From: Pseudomonas sp. Os17
GTDB lineage: Bacteria > Pseudomonadota > Gammaproteobacteria > Pseudomonadales > Pseudomonadaceae
Direction: 5' to 3'
Assembly: GCF_001547895.1 (NCBI RefSeq)
Contig: NZ_AP014627.1
Span: 4,343,501 to 4,407,500 of the forward strand
Length of the DNA: 64,000 bases
Under the pieces are notes generated by a model. That model was given only the letters and a program-made list of their open reading frames with translations, did no database searches and was not told where the DNA came from. A program made the translations under genes and the position numbers. Positions 8,642 through 17,232 of the stretch are shown here, one piece after another. The first letter of the stretch is position 1. Each line of letters starts with the position of its first letter.

Positions 8642-8818
8642 CTAGGCTTTGTACGAAAAGCCTTGATACTCGGTGATGCTGCGTTGAAAACGGTCTCGTG
8701 CGCGGGTCCGATCGGAATGCTCATTGACAACCCGTAAAGTCGAACGCGACCCCGGCCGTTCCTCGAGCGTTTTCGCCTTGCCTGACCTTCGTCTCAAAAC
8801 TTTTCGCACAGAGCCTAG
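8642..8818. mobile_element. MITE-like element, about 169 bp, with CTAG target duplication
   Basis: The sequence between the FUSC and moeA stops is bounded by near-perfect terminal inverted repeats: GCTTTGTACGAAAAG from 8646 and, on the other strand, GCTCTGTGCGAAAAG from 8814. A CTAG flanks each end (8642-8645 and 8815-8818), matching the YTAR target preference of IS5-group elements. There is no transposase frame, so it is non-autonomous. The right CTAG supplies the TAG stop codon of moeA. Homology to a full IS is from memory of similar Pseudomonas ends and is not verified. Confidence 0.75.
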
Positions 8819-10020
8819 AACAGCTCGCTGAAGGGAATGAAACGCGCCGAGTCGCCCACCTGCAGGGTGTGGCCCTCAAGCACCTCCAACAGGCCATCGG
8901 CCCAGCTGGCCCCCAGCAGCACCCCGGAACTCTGGTTCGGATAGAGCACGGCGCGGCCGTGCTCCAGGCGCGCCCGCAGGTATTCGCGGCGACTGCCGGC
9001 CTTGGACCAGGCAAAGGCCACCGGCACTGCGACACTCAGCGGCGCCACCTCCTGCACCCCTTGAATCCGCAACAGGTAGGCCCGGGCCAGCAGGCCGAAG
9101 GTCACCAGGGCCGAGGCCGGGTTGCCCGGCAGGCCGATCACCGGCACCTGGCCGAAGTGGCCCACCGTCAGCGGTTTTCCGGGTTTGATGGCGAGCTTCC
9201 AGAACAGCGGTCGGCCGTTGTTCCTCAGCACCTGGCCCAGGCAATCGGCATCCCCCGCCGAGACCCCGCCAGTGGTCAGGATCAGGTCCGCGCCATGCTG
9301 CAACTGTTCCAGCCTGAGCCGGGTCTGCTGCGGCTGGTCGGGCAGAATCCCGGCGTCGATGACCTCGCATCCCAGGCTGTCGAGCCAGTGACGGAGCAAG
9401 GTGCGGTTGCTGTTGTAGATGCAACCGGGGCGCATCGGCGTGCCCGGTTCCAGCAACTCATCGCCGGTGGACAGCAACGCCACCCGCGGACGGCGCACCA
9501 CTTGCAGCTCGGTGCAGCCCTGGGCCGCGGCCAGCGCCAGCTCGAAAGGCCCCAGGCGCTTGCCGGCCGGCAACAGCACCTGGCCGACACGGTTTTCCTG
9601 GCCCTGGGGGCGAATGTTCTGCCCCGGCTTCAGGGCCTGGGTGAAGCGCACCCGGCCATCCTCCTGCCGCTCGACGTTCTCCTGCATCTCCACGCAATCG
9701 GCGCCAGCCGGCAGCGGCGCGCCGGTGAAGATCCGCGCACAGCTGCCCGGCTGCAAGGGATCGCCGGGCTGGCCGGCAAAGATCGTCTGCGACACCGGCA
9801 GTGGCTGGCCGTCCCAGTGCTGCAGGTTGAGGGCGTAGCCGTCCATGGCGCTGTTAGGCCAGGGCGGTAGGTCCAGGGTCGCCACCAGGTCAGTGGCCAG
9901 CACCCGCTGCCGGGCTTTGTCCACGGCCTGGGTTTCACTCTCCGCCAGGCGCTGGGCATCGGCCATGGCCAGCAGGCTGGCCAATGCATCTTCCAGCGGC
10001 ATCAGGGAACCCTGGCTCAT
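8815..10020 (-). CDS. moeA: Molybdopterin molybdenumtransferase MoeA
   Basis: A 401-residue enzyme that inserts molybdate into adenylated molybdopterin in the last step of cofactor synthesis. Signatures in order: PPWPNSAMDGYAL near residue 50, the RIFTGAPLPAGADCV motif near 95, RPRVALLSTGDELLEPG near 180 and LTTGGVSAGDADCLG near 255, then KPGKPLTVG and GLPGNPASALVTF. Length is usual for the family. The start at 10020 overlaps the moaB stop in an ATGA, showing translational coupling. The stop TAG lies inside the CTAG flank of the adjacent MITE-like element, so the C-terminus may have been slightly reset by that insertion. Confidence 0.96.
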   Translation of the reverse strand: MSQGSLMPLEDALASLLAMADAQRLAESETQAVDKARQRVLATDLVATLDLPPWPNSAMDGYALNLQHWDGQPLPVSQTIFAGQPGDPLQPGSCARIFTGAPLPAGADCVEMQENVERQEDGRVRFTQALKPGQNIRPQGQENRVGQVLLPAGKRLGPFELALAAAQGCTELQVVRRPRVALLSTGDELLEPGTPMRPGCIYNSNRTLLRHWLDSLGCEVIDAGILPDQPQQTRLRLEQLQHGADLILTTGGVSAGDADCLGQVLRNNGRPLFWKLAIKPGKPLTVGHFGQVPVIGLPGNPASALVTFGLLARAYLLRIQGVQEVAPLSVAVPVAFAWSKAGSRREYLRARLEHGRAVLYPNQSSGVLLGASWADGLLEVLEGHTLQVGDSARFIPFSELF

Positions 10021-10556
10021 CCGCGAGACTCGCACGCCTGCACCGGCTTGAGGTGCGGCACGAAATTGCACGGCCGGTGGCGGGCATCCAGTTGCTCGGC
10101 GAGGATGCCTTCCCAGGCGGTGCGGCAGGCCCCGGTGGAGCCCGGCAGGCAGCACACCAGGGTGCCGTTGGCCAGCCCGGCCAGGGCCCGGCTCTGCACC
10201 GTGGAGGTGCCGATATCGAGAATCGAGATGGCGCGGAACAGCTCGCCGAAACCGTCGATGTGCTTGTCCAGCAGGCAGCTCACGGCTTCCGGGGTGCTGT
10301 CGCGGCCGGTGAAGCCGGTGCCGCCGGTGATCAGCACCACCTGGATGCGCTCGTCGGCGATCCAGGCCGCCACCTGGGCGCGGATCTTGTACAGGTCGTC
10401 CTTGAGCAGGTTGCGCTCGCTCAGGGTGTGACCGGCTTCCAGCAGGCGACTGACCAACAGTTGCCCGGAGGTGTCCGTGGCGTACTCCCGGGTATCGCTG
10501 ACTGTCAGCACGGCTATGTTCAAGGGTACAAACAACGCATCCGACTTCACGCTCAT
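10017..10556 (-). CDS. moaB: Molybdenum cofactor biosynthesis protein MoaB
   Basis: A 179-residue MoaB/Mog-fold protein that adenylates molybdopterin before metal insertion by MoeA. The core motif ITGGTGFTGRDSTPEAV sits at about residues 77-93, and the early NIAVLTVSDTREYATDTSG region and LPGSTGACRTAWEGIL complete the fold. A GGAGAATGAC ribosome binding site precedes the ATG at 10556. Its stop overlaps the moeA start by four bases. The gene is divergent from mobA across 185 bases, which probably hold promoters for both directions. Confidence 0.96.
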   Translation of the reverse strand: MSVKSDALFVPLNIAVLTVSDTREYATDTSGQLLVSRLLEAGHTLSERNLLKDDLYKIRAQVAAWIADERIQVVLITGGTGFTGRDSTPEAVSCLLDKHIDGFGELFRAISILDIGTSTVQSRALAGLANGTLVCCLPGSTGACRTAWEGILAEQLDARHRPCNFVPHLKPVQACESRG

Positions 10557-10741
10557 GTCATTCTCCGACCGGCAAGATAAAAACCATGGGCTCAGGCTAA
10601 GGGCGCCAAAGCGCGGCTGTCTAATCGTTCTGGCTGACCGGATTATCGATCCGCTCTATCGTCACCGGCCCCCGGCGGCCCGGCCGATAAGCCGGATCGA
10701 TCGGCCATTCAACATTTGCGATTGGACGCGTTCGAAAGACA

Positions 10742-11398
10742 ATGCGATGGTTGCGCCACCCACCGGATATGCACCCGACCATGACCCCGACCCGCCCTGC
10801 CCCGACCCTCTCCCCGCCCTGCTCGATCCTGCTGCTGGCGGGAGGGCGCGGCTCGCGCATGGGCGGTCGCGACAAGGGCCTGGTGACCTGGCAGGGCCGG
10901 CCCTTGATTGCCCATGTGCAGGCCACGGTGCGGCCCTTCAGCGACGACCTGATCATTTCCTGCAACCGCAACGCCGAGCAGTACCGGCCCTATGCCGATC
11001 GCCTGGTGGCGGATGAGCAGGCAGACTTTCCCGGCCCCATGGCCGGCGTGCTGGCGGGCCTGGCAGTGGCCCGGCACCCCTGGCTGCTGGTGCTGGCCTG
11101 CGACGCGCCGCAGATCGACGGCGCGCTGATCCAGACGCTGCTGGATGCCCGCCCGGCGGACACCCTCAGCCCGTTGATGGTGCAGCAGGACGGACAGTGG
11201 CAACCCATGTTCAGCCTGATACCCACGGCCCTGGCAGCCCGCTTGCGCGCCGCCTGGGAGCGCGGCGAGCGCAGCCTGCTGCGGGCCCTCGCCGCCCATG
11301 GCCTGAAACCTTTGCCCTGCGCTGCCGACGATCCGCGGCTGAGCAACTTCAACACCCCTGAACTACTGTCTGAAAAAGACCAAGGGCCCGTGGCCTGA
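10742..11398 (+). CDS. mobA: Molybdenum cofactor guanylyltransferase MobA
   Basis: A protein of up to 218 residues that adds GMP to molybdenum cofactor to make the bis-MGD form used by formate-dehydrogenase-type enzymes such as those at 17.2 and 26.2 kb. The nucleotide-binding signature LLLAGGRGSRMGGRDKGL starts near residue 29, followed by DLIISCNRNAEQY, GPMAGVLAGL and LACDAPQID. The start is uncertain: ATGs at 10742, 10769 and 10781 are all in frame and none has a strong ribosome binding site; the later ones give a more typical length. It is divergent from moaB-moeA. Confidence 0.93.
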   Translation: MRWLRHPPDMHPTMTPTRPAPTLSPPCSILLLAGGRGSRMGGRDKGLVTWQGRPLIAHVQATVRPFSDDLIISCNRNAEQYRPYADRLVADEQADFPGPMAGVLAGLAVARHPWLLVLACDAPQIDGALIQTLLDARPADTLSPLMVQQDGQWQPMFSLIPTALAARLRAAWERGERSLLRALAAHGLKPLPCAADDPRLSNFNTPELLSEKDQGPVA

Positions 11399-11507
11399 AC
11401 GCCGACGGTGTGCCCCGAGGGTTCGGCCCGGGAAGACTGAACGTCTTTCCACGAACCGGACACCTGCGTTAATACTGACTCCGATTCCCTTCACCACAGG
11501 TGCCATT

Positions 11508-12398
11508 GTGGACATCAAGCAACTCAAGTTTCTGATCGCCCTGGAGCAGACCCGGCACTTCGGCCAGGCTGCCGCGCGCTGCCACATTACCCAGCCGACC
11601 CTGTCCATGCGCCTGCGCAACCTGGAGGACGAGCTGGACCTGATCCTGGTGACCCGCGGCCAGCGCTTCGAAGGCTTCACCGAGGCCGGCGAGCGGGTCC
11701 TGGCCTGGGCCAAGACCCTGCTGGCGGCCCATGACGGGCTGTTCGCCGAGGCCGCCGCCTGCCGCGGGCAACTGGTGGGTAACCTGCGCCTGGGCCTGGT
11801 GCCGCTGAGCGGCTTCAACCCCATCAGCTATGTGCAGAAGCTCTCGGCGAGCTTTCCCGAGCTCAAGTTCAGCCTGTCGTCCGCCAGCTCCGACCGGATC
11901 ATCGAGGACATCGGCAACAACCAGCTGGACCTCGGGGTCTGCTACCTGGACCACGTCAACCCCAACTACCTGGACTTCTTCGAGATCGGCGAGACCCGGG
12001 TCGGCCTGCTCTACGACACCCGGCACTTTCATTTCGAAGGCAGCGAAATGAGCTGGGAAGACGCCGCCGAGCTGCCCCTGGGCATGCTCAGCACCGGCAT
12101 GCACTATCGCAAGTCCATCGACCTGAGCTTTCGCAGCCGCGGCCTGAACCCGACGCCGATCCTGGAAAGCGATTCCACCTACCAGCTGTTCCAGGCGATC
12201 CACGAGGGCTTCTGCTGCTCGATCATGCCCCTGGACAGCGGCCTGGATTCGCCCATCGACAACCTGGCCTTTATCCAGCTGCCGGATGCCAGCGTGCTGG
12301 CGCCCCTGGGACTGGTGATGCGCAAGACCGAACCGCGCTCGGCGATTGCCGAAAAGTGCTTCGCCGAAGCCAGGAAGCTGTTTGCGCTCAAAGACTGA
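11508..12398 (+). CDS. LysR-family regulator next to fdhD
   Basis: A 296-residue LysR regulator starting with GTG at 11508 (MDIKQLKFLIALEQTRHFG). The N-terminal winged helix (AAARCHITQPTLSMRLRNLE) is at residues 18-37 and the effector domain follows from about residue 90 (NLRLGLVPLSGFNPISYV; LDLGVCYLDHVNP). It lies between mobA and fdhD on the same strand, with only 57 bases to the fdhD start. Control of the fdhD or molybdoenzyme genes is likely from position, but the effector is not known. Confidence 0.93.
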   Translation: MDIKQLKFLIALEQTRHFGQAAARCHITQPTLSMRLRNLEDELDLILVTRGQRFEGFTEAGERVLAWAKTLLAAHDGLFAEAAACRGQLVGNLRLGLVPLSGFNPISYVQKLSASFPELKFSLSSASSDRIIEDIGNNQLDLGVCYLDHVNPNYLDFFEIGETRVGLLYDTRHFHFEGSEMSWEDAAELPLGMLSTGMHYRKSIDLSFRSRGLNPTPILESDSTYQLFQAIHEGFCCSIMPLDSGLDSPIDNLAFIQLPDASVLAPLGLVMRKTEPRSAIAEKCFAEARKLFALKD

Positions 12399-12404
12399 AT
12401 GCAT

Positions 12405-12430
12405 GCCCCGGGCCGCCCATGGCCCGGGGC
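12405..12430 (+). terminator. Perfect 10-bp GC hairpin between lysR and fdhD
   Basis: GCCCCGGGCC and GGCCCGGGGC pair perfectly around a 6-base loop, 6 bases after the LysR stop and 25 bases before the fdhD start. There is no T-run; it may attenuate or protect the mRNA rather than end it. Confidence 0.45.
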
Positions 12431-12455
12431 GAATCGACTGTATCGAGGTGTGGTC

Positions 12456-13283
12456 ATGGTTTGCCGGATCGAACAAACGCAGCAACAACCCGAAGCCAAT
12501 GCGCCGGCGCCGGCGCCGCAGCGCGTGGCCTATCGCGAGTACAGCCCCGACGGGGTGCTGGCCGAGGCGCCGCTGGCCGCCGAGATCGCCCTGGCGATCA
12601 CCTACAACGGCCTGAGCCAGGCGGTGATGATGGTGTCCCCCGGCAACCTGGAAGACTTCATTCGCGGCTTCAGCATCACCAACGACATCGTCGGCGACCT
12701 CAGCGAAATCTACGACATCCGCCTCAGCCACTTTCCCCAGGCCTGCCAGGCCGATGTGCAGATTTCCAGCCGGGCCTTCTGGGCCCTCAAGGACCATCGC
12801 CGGCAGATGGCCGGGACCAGCGGCTGCGGGTTATGCGGCGTGGAGGCCCTGGAACAGGCGCTGCCGCAACTGCAGATACTCGAACCTTCGCCCCTGCCCC
12901 CCGCCGAACACCTGCAGGGCCTGCGCGAGCGCATCGAACAGGTCCAGCACATGGCCCGCAGCAGCGGCGCCTTGCATGCGGCGCTGTACTTCGACGAACA
13001 GGGCGAGGTGCGCCTGTGCCAGGAAGACATCGGCCGCCACAACGCCCTGGACAAGCTGATCGGCGCCCTGCTGAACGCCGGGATCGATGGCCGCCAGGGC
13101 TTCACCGTGGTCACCAGCCGCTGCAGCCTGGAGCTGATCCACAAAGCCGTGCGCGCCCGCCTCGGCACCCTGGTCAGCCTCTCTGCGCCCACCGCACTGA
13201 CCGTGCAATGGGCCAACAAGCACCACCTGAACCTGATCCACGTGCCCCACCGCAATGCCCCGCGGATCTACAGCCCGATCTGA
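12456..13283 (+). CDS. fdhD: Formate dehydrogenase accessory sulfurtransferase FdhD
   Basis: A 275-residue protein that moves sulfur onto the molybdenum cofactor of formate-dehydrogenase-type enzymes. The sulfur-carrying pair is the CGLC motif (Cys124 and Cys127, in SGCGLCG). Other family motifs are PLAAEIALAITYNGLSQAVMM near residue 50, the EDIGRHNALDKLIG motif near 195 and the TSRCSLELIHKA motif near 225. The start at 12456 (MVCRIEQ) removes a weak in-frame extension from 12399. Probable clients are the two FdhF/YdeP-like proteins in this window. Confidence 0.96.
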   Translation: MVCRIEQTQQQPEANAPAPAPQRVAYREYSPDGVLAEAPLAAEIALAITYNGLSQAVMMVSPGNLEDFIRGFSITNDIVGDLSEIYDIRLSHFPQACQADVQISSRAFWALKDHRRQMAGTSGCGLCGVEALEQALPQLQILEPSPLPPAEHLQGLRERIEQVQHMARSSGALHAALYFDEQGEVRLCQEDIGRHNALDKLIGALLNAGIDGRQGFTVVTSRCSLELIHKAVRARLGTLVSLSAPTALTVQWANKHHLNLIHVPHRNAPRIYSPI

Positions 13284-13302
13284 ATCCCCCTCGGTGGCTC
13301 AA

Positions 13303-13592
13303 AACCTGAATCTGTGATCTAGCTGACAGGCCGCGGATTCAGGCCTTGGGAAGGCTGCGCCTTCCAACGGGAGCGAGCGCCCTCACCACAAAAAAGCCTT
13401 TCGACATTGCACTCGGTGTAAGCCCCCCAGCGTGGCGAGGGAGCTTGCTCCCGATCGGGCGCGCAGCGGCCGCAGAACCTGAATCCGCGATCCAGCTGAC
13501 AGGCCGCGGACTCAGGCCTTGGGAAGGCTGCGCCTTCCAACGGGAGCGGGCGCCCTCACCACAAAAAAGCCTTTCGACATCGCACTCGGTGT
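13303..13592. repeat. Duplicated 117-bp intergenic repeat with REP core
   Basis: Bases 13303-13419 recur at 13476-13592 (offset 173, only a handful of differences). Each unit carries a palindrome tgggaaggctgcgccttcca and a tail acaaaaaagcctttcgaca. The spacer holds a REP-like ggcgagggagcttgctccc (13434-13452). The composite from 13434 onward matches, in inverted orientation, the block at 23764-23892. The 341-base gap between fdhD and moaE contains no gene. Confidence 0.85.
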
Positions 13593-13624
13593 GAGTCCAT
13601 CGCCACAAGAAGCGATGCAAACGA

Positions 13625-14071
13625 TTACCAACGTTCGGCCGCCTGCCGGTCGCTCTCGCGCCCGTCGATCCAGCGTTCGCCGCTGGGGGTGACTTCGCGC
13701 TTCCAGAACGGTGCGCGGGTCTTGAGGTAATCCATGATGAAGGCGCAGGCCTCGAACGCCGCTTGGCGGTGGGCGCTGGCCACGCCGACAAAGACGATGG
13801 GCTCGCCCACCTGCAGCAACCCTACCCGATGCACCAGGCTCACGCGGTTCAGCGGCCAGCGCGCCTGGGCCTGTTGCACGATGCCCTGCAGCGAGCGCTC
13901 GGTCATGCCCGGGTAGTGCTCCAGGAACAGGCTCTGCACCGAGTCACCGAGGTTGAGATCGCGCACATAGCCAACGAAGGTCACCACGCCGCCGACACTG
14001 GAGTCGCCGGCCTGCAGGCCGGCAGTGAGTTGATCCAGGTTGAAGGCCTGGGTCTGCACCTGAATGCCCAT
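13625..14071 (-). CDS. moaE: Molybdopterin synthase catalytic subunit MoaE
   Basis: A 148-residue protein, the large subunit of molybdopterin synthase, which uses the MoaD thiocarboxylate to build the dithiolene. Family motifs: GGVVTFVGYVRD near residue 27, LFLEHYPGM near 48, NRVSLVHRVGLLQVGEPIVFVGVA near 75-98 and the catalytic region DYLKTRAPFWKREV. It begins 3 bases after the moaD stop and ends the moaA-bestrophin-moaC-moaD-moaE run. Confidence 0.96.
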   Translation of the reverse strand: MGIQVQTQAFNLDQLTAGLQAGDSSVGGVVTFVGYVRDLNLGDSVQSLFLEHYPGMTERSLQGIVQQAQARWPLNRVSLVHRVGLLQVGEPIVFVGVASAHRQAAFEACAFIMDYLKTRAPFWKREVTPSGERWIDGRESDRQAAERW

Positions 14072-14074
14072 GCC

Positions 14075-14326
14075 TCAGCCCCCGGTCACTTGGGGAAAGA
14101 AGGCGATTTCATCGAAGTCCTCGATCACCGCGTCGAGCTTGCACAAATCCTGGTTCAGCGCGCACATCAGGCTGTTCTCCCCCAGCACCGCGGCCCAGGT
14201 TTCACCCCGGGCCATCAGTCGCCGGCGCAGGTCATCGACGGTGCGCAAGCCGGCGTCCAGGGGCAGCTTCTCGCCGCCGCTGCCCAGTTGTTCGCGGTAG
14301 CGGGCAAAGTAGTTGACCAGAATCAT
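14075..14326 (-). CDS. moaD: Molybdopterin synthase sulfur carrier MoaD
   Basis: An 83-residue ubiquitin-like protein ending in the required Gly-Gly (QVTGG), which is thiocarboxylated to deliver sulfur to MoaE. The start [15 protein letters not shown] is a standard MoaD opening. Its ATG at 14326 overlaps the moaC stop in an ATGA, and moaE follows 3 bases after its own stop. Confidence 0.96.
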   Translation of the reverse strand: MILVNYFARYREQLGSGGEKLPLDAGLRTVDDLRRRLMARGETWAAVLGENSLMCALNQDLCKLDAVIEDFDEIAFFPQVTGG

Positions 14327-14805
14327 TGTGCTGCTCCTGCGATGAAAACCCCTGATTTGCCGCCCTGCTTGCTCAGCAGGTGCAGGCCCTCGATGACCAT
14401 GCCGCGGTCCACCGCCTTGCACATGTCGTAGATCGTCAGCGCCGCGACGCTGGCGGCGGTCATGGCTTCCAGTTCGACCCCGGTGGCGCCGTTGAGCCGG
14501 CAGCAGGTGGTGATCTGCACCCGGTCCGGCGGCAGCGCCTGCAGCTCGACGTGGATACCGCTGAGCAGCAACGGGTGGCACAGGGGGATCAGTTCGTGGG
14601 TCTTCTTCGCCGCCATGATTGCGGCGATGCGCGCCACGGCGAACACGTCGCCCTTGGGGTGCCCCTGGTCCTGGATCAGTTGCAGGGTGGCCGGGAGCAT
14701 GCGCACCCAGGCCCGGGCCTGGGCCTCGCGTTCGGTGGCCGGTTTGGCGGTGACATCCACCATGCTGGCCCGGCCTTGGGCATCCAGGTGAGTGAGTGGG
14801 TTCAT
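14323..14805 (-). CDS. moaC: Cyclic pyranopterin monophosphate synthase MoaC
   Basis: A 160-residue enzyme that, after MoaA, forms cyclic pyranopterin monophosphate. Start at 14805 gives [21 protein letters not shown]. Diagnostic motifs are [13 protein letters not shown] near residue 67 and [23 protein letters not shown] with its Lys near 115-137. It is preceded by the bestrophin-like gene on the same strand (26-base gap) and overlaps moaD. Confidence 0.96.
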   Translation of the reverse strand: MNPLTHLDAQGRASMVDVTAKPATEREAQARAWVRMLPATLQLIQDQGHPKGDVFAVARIAAIMAAKKTHELIPLCHPLLLSGIHVELQALPPDRVQITTCCRLNGATGVELEAMTAASVAALTIYDMCKAVDRGMVIEGLHLLSKQGGKSGVFIAGAAQ

Positions 14806-14831
14806 GTGCAACCTCGGATAAGGACAGTGGT

Positions 14832-15731
14832 TCAGCTCAGGACATAGTCCACCGGCAACAGCACCGGCGGCAGTTCGGTGGCCCCCTGGGCCTCGAGGAT
14901 CTCGCGCTCGATGTTGCGCACGATGGCGTTCAGCGGCAGGTCGTTCTCGTCGTGGCCAAAGGGGTCTTCCAGCTCGTCGCCAATGGCGTCCAGGCCGAAG
15001 AAGGTGTAGCTGACGATGGCGGTGAAAATCGGCGTCAGCCAGCCCAGGGGCTCGGCCATGGCAAAGGGCAGGAGGATGCAGAACATGTAGCTGGTGCGGT
15101 GCAACAGCAAGGTGTAGGGAAACGGCAGCGGCGTGCTCTTGATCCGCTCGCAGGTGGTTTGCGCGCCGGTCAGCGCCGCCAGGTGGTTGGCCAGCAGCTG
15201 GTAGCGCCACTCGCTGATCCGGCCCGCCAGGGCCTGCTCCGAACACTGGCGCGCCACCTGGCGCAGGAGGCTGTCCGGCAGGTTGCTGGTGGTGGCCGGC
15301 GGCAGCTGGCTGAGCCAGGTTTCGGCGGCGCCCAGTTCATCTTCCTGGCGCAGCCGGGCCTTGAGGGCCTGGGCAAAGCCGCACAGGTCGCCGAGGATCG
15401 CGCGGCGCGCCCCGGCCTCCTCCAGCACCTGGGTTTCGCGGATCAGCGAGCGCACCTCGGTGACCAGCGTGCCCAGGGCCTTGCGCGCCTCATACCAACG
15501 GTCGTAGCAGGCGTTGTTGCGAAAGCTCATGAAGATCGACAGCGACAGGCCGAGCAAGGTGAAAGGCGTGGCGTTGACCTTGGAAAAGTACGCCGGGTGC
15601 AAGGTCTCGATCAGCACGATGGCCGAGGCCAGCAAGGTCACCAGCAGGCTGCGCAAGGCGATGCGCTTGGCAATCGAGCCCTTGAGGGAGATCAGCACGC
15701 TGATCAGGTTGGGTTTGGATCGGACGATCAT
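14832..15731 (-). CDS. Bestrophin-family membrane channel inside the moa operon
   Basis: A 299-residue protein of the bestrophin/UPF0187 family (YneE-like): IVRSKPN start, hydrophobic helices at about 25-45 and 55-75, the signature [19 protein letters not shown] near residue 70, then paired helices at about 210-255 and [24 protein letters not shown] near the C-terminus. Family members form pentameric ion channels, bacterial ones being studied as cation or anion channels. It lies between moaA and moaC on the same strand with gaps of 45 and 26 bases, so it is probably co-transcribed with Moco genes. A role in anion (perhaps molybdate) or pH balance is speculation. Confidence 0.9.
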   Translation of the reverse strand: MIVRSKPNLISVLISLKGSIAKRIALRSLLVTLLASAIVLIETLHPAYFSKVNATPFTLLGLSLSIFMSFRNNACYDRWYEARKALGTLVTEVRSLIRETQVLEEAGARRAILGDLCGFAQALKARLRQEDELGAAETWLSQLPPATTSNLPDSLLRQVARQCSEQALAGRISEWRYQLLANHLAALTGAQTTCERIKSTPLPFPYTLLLHRTSYMFCILLPFAMAEPLGWLTPIFTAIVSYTFFGLDAIGDELEDPFGHDENDLPLNAIVRNIEREILEAQGATELPPVLLPVDYVLS

Positions 15732-15776
15732 CGCGGCGAAACCTGTGCACGAAGGAAAGCGGTAAAGACCGGGGCT

Positions 15777-16778
15777 TCAACCGCCGGTCATGTTCATGAA
15801 GCGCACCACTTGCAGCTCGTCGTTGAGTTCGAAGTGGTGGCGGTAGGGTTTGAGTTTCATCGCCTCGACCATGGCCCGCTGCAAACGCTCGGTATCGCCG
15901 GGATGGGCCCGCAGCACGGCCTTGAGGTCCACCGAGTGCTCGTTGCCCAGGCACAACAGCAAGCGCCCTTCCACCGTCAACCGGACACGGTTGCAGGTGC
16001 CGCAGAAGTTGTGGCTGTGGGGCGAGATGAAGCCCAGGCGGATCTGCGGCGCCTCGGCCAGGCGCCAGTAGCGCGACGGGCCCTGGGTCGACTCGGCGGA
16101 CTCCATCAGGGTGTAGCGCTCGGCGATCCGCTCGCGGACCTGGGCACTGGAAAAGAACGCGTCGCGACGACTGTGCTCGCTGATGCTGCCCAGGGGCATC
16201 TCCTCGATAAACGAGATGTCCAGGCCGCGGTCGATGGCAAAGGCCACCAGCTCGTTGATCTCGCGGTCGTTGCGGCCTTTCATCACCACGCAATTGAGCT
16301 TGGTGCGCGCAAAACCGGCGGCGATCGCCGCGTCGATGCCGGCGATCACCTGGCTCAGTTCGCCGGTGCGGGTCAGCTGGCGAAACAGCCCCGGGTCGAG
16401 GCTGTCGAGGCTGATGTTGAGGCGCTTGACCCCGGCCTCGAACAGCGGCGCGGCGAGCTTGCCCAGCTGCGAGCCGTTGGTGGTCAGGCACAGCTCCCGC
16501 AACCCGGGCAATTGCCCGATGCGCTGACACAATTGCACCACCCCGGGACGGATCAATGGCTCGCCACCGGTGAGGCGGATCTTGCGTGTACCCAGGGCGA
16601 CAAACCCCGCGGCCAGCTGGTACAGCTCCTCCAGGGTCAGGATGCGTTGGCGCGGCAGGAACTGCATGTCCTCGGCCATGCAATACACGCAGCGGAAGTC
16701 GCAGCGGTCGGTCACCGACATGCGCAAGTAGTCGATCCGTCGGGCAAAGCCATCCACCAATACTTGATCTGACATCAC
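15777..16778 (-). CDS. moaA: GTP 3',8-cyclase MoaA (radical SAM)
   Basis: A 333-residue radical SAM enzyme that cyclises GTP in the first step of molybdenum cofactor synthesis. The SAM iron-sulfur Cys triad is CDFRCVYC (Cys26, 30, 33), with LTGGEPLIR near residue 68. The second, C-terminal cluster ligands lie in [10 protein letters not shown] and LLLCLG. The protein ends in NMTGG; the terminal Gly-Gly is required in this family. Start could be the Met at 16778 or the next at 16775. It heads the leftward moaA-bestrophin-moaC-moaD-moaE run and faces a 454-base divergent promoter region. Confidence 0.96.
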   Translation of the reverse strand: MMSDQVLVDGFARRIDYLRMSVTDRCDFRCVYCMAEDMQFLPRQRILTLEELYQLAAGFVALGTRKIRLTGGEPLIRPGVVQLCQRIGQLPGLRELCLTTNGSQLGKLAAPLFEAGVKRLNISLDSLDPGLFRQLTRTGELSQVIAGIDAAIAAGFARTKLNCVVMKGRNDREINELVAFAIDRGLDISFIEEMPLGSISEHSRRDAFFSSAQVRERIAERYTLMESAESTQGPSRYWRLAEAPQIRLGFISPHSHNFCGTCNRVRLTVEGRLLLCLGNEHSVDLKAVLRAHPGDTERLQRAMVEAMKLKPYRHHFELNDELQVVRFMNMTGG

Positions 16779-16822
16779 AGCCTCTGTCGACGGTTACGAC
16801 CCTGGGGTCTTAGTTGCAGTTT

Positions 16823-16847
16823 TTGTCCATTAACGGCCATTGGACAA
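16823..16847. promoter_or_regulatory. Palindromic operator candidate between moaA and the FdhF-like gene
   Basis: TTGTCCA-N11-TGGACAA, with perfect 7-base arms, lies 45 bases upstream of moaA and about 385 bases upstream of the plus-strand FdhF-like gene. The surrounding gap (16779-17232) is AT-rich for this genome and has other short dyads (ATTGATCAAT at 16907-16916; TTGAT-N11-ATCAA near 16998-17018). No gene is visible in the gap. The arm-spacer layout suits a dimeric regulator such as a LysR protein, but the factor is unknown. Confidence 0.45.
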
Positions 16848-17232
16848 GTTGTTGGCGGCAAGACTAAGAGTGATTAAAAGTGGCGTCCAATCGCTATTAA
16901 CAACCGATTGATCAATGCAATCTATCAGCGGCAAAAGCACCCTTTACCGGCATTTAAACAACAAGATAAATCGTTGATTTTTAATGAATTAAAGACTTGA
17001 TAGAGGCTTTCGATCAACCGGTCATTAATTGCGATTAGACAGCCGATACAGGCGCCGAATAGGCTTTATTCGCGGCCCATGAAACGGGCCCTATAAGTGA
17101 TTCCGTTGCCCCAAGCAGTCCGAACTTAAACGGCTTCACCACAAAACCGCATTTAGCCTGTGCAGTTAAACAATCACTGACATCGATTATTTGTCGGGCG
17201 GTTGCCTGCGTGCGCTGTATTGGAGAAATATC

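Noticed and set aside
14796..16772. 658-codon plus-strand frame across the bestrophin-like gene and moaA
   Set aside because: Antisense to two well-supported genes and without recognisable protein features.
16779..16850. Moco riboswitch before moaA
   Set aside because: The leader is only tens of bases of AT-rich sequence with a DNA-type palindrome; it lacks the multi-helix structure of the known motif.
16890..17025. Anr/Fnr box upstream of the FdhF-like and cyd genes
   Set aside because: TTGAT and ATCAA half-sites occur, but none with the required 4-base spacer (one pair has 0 and another 11).
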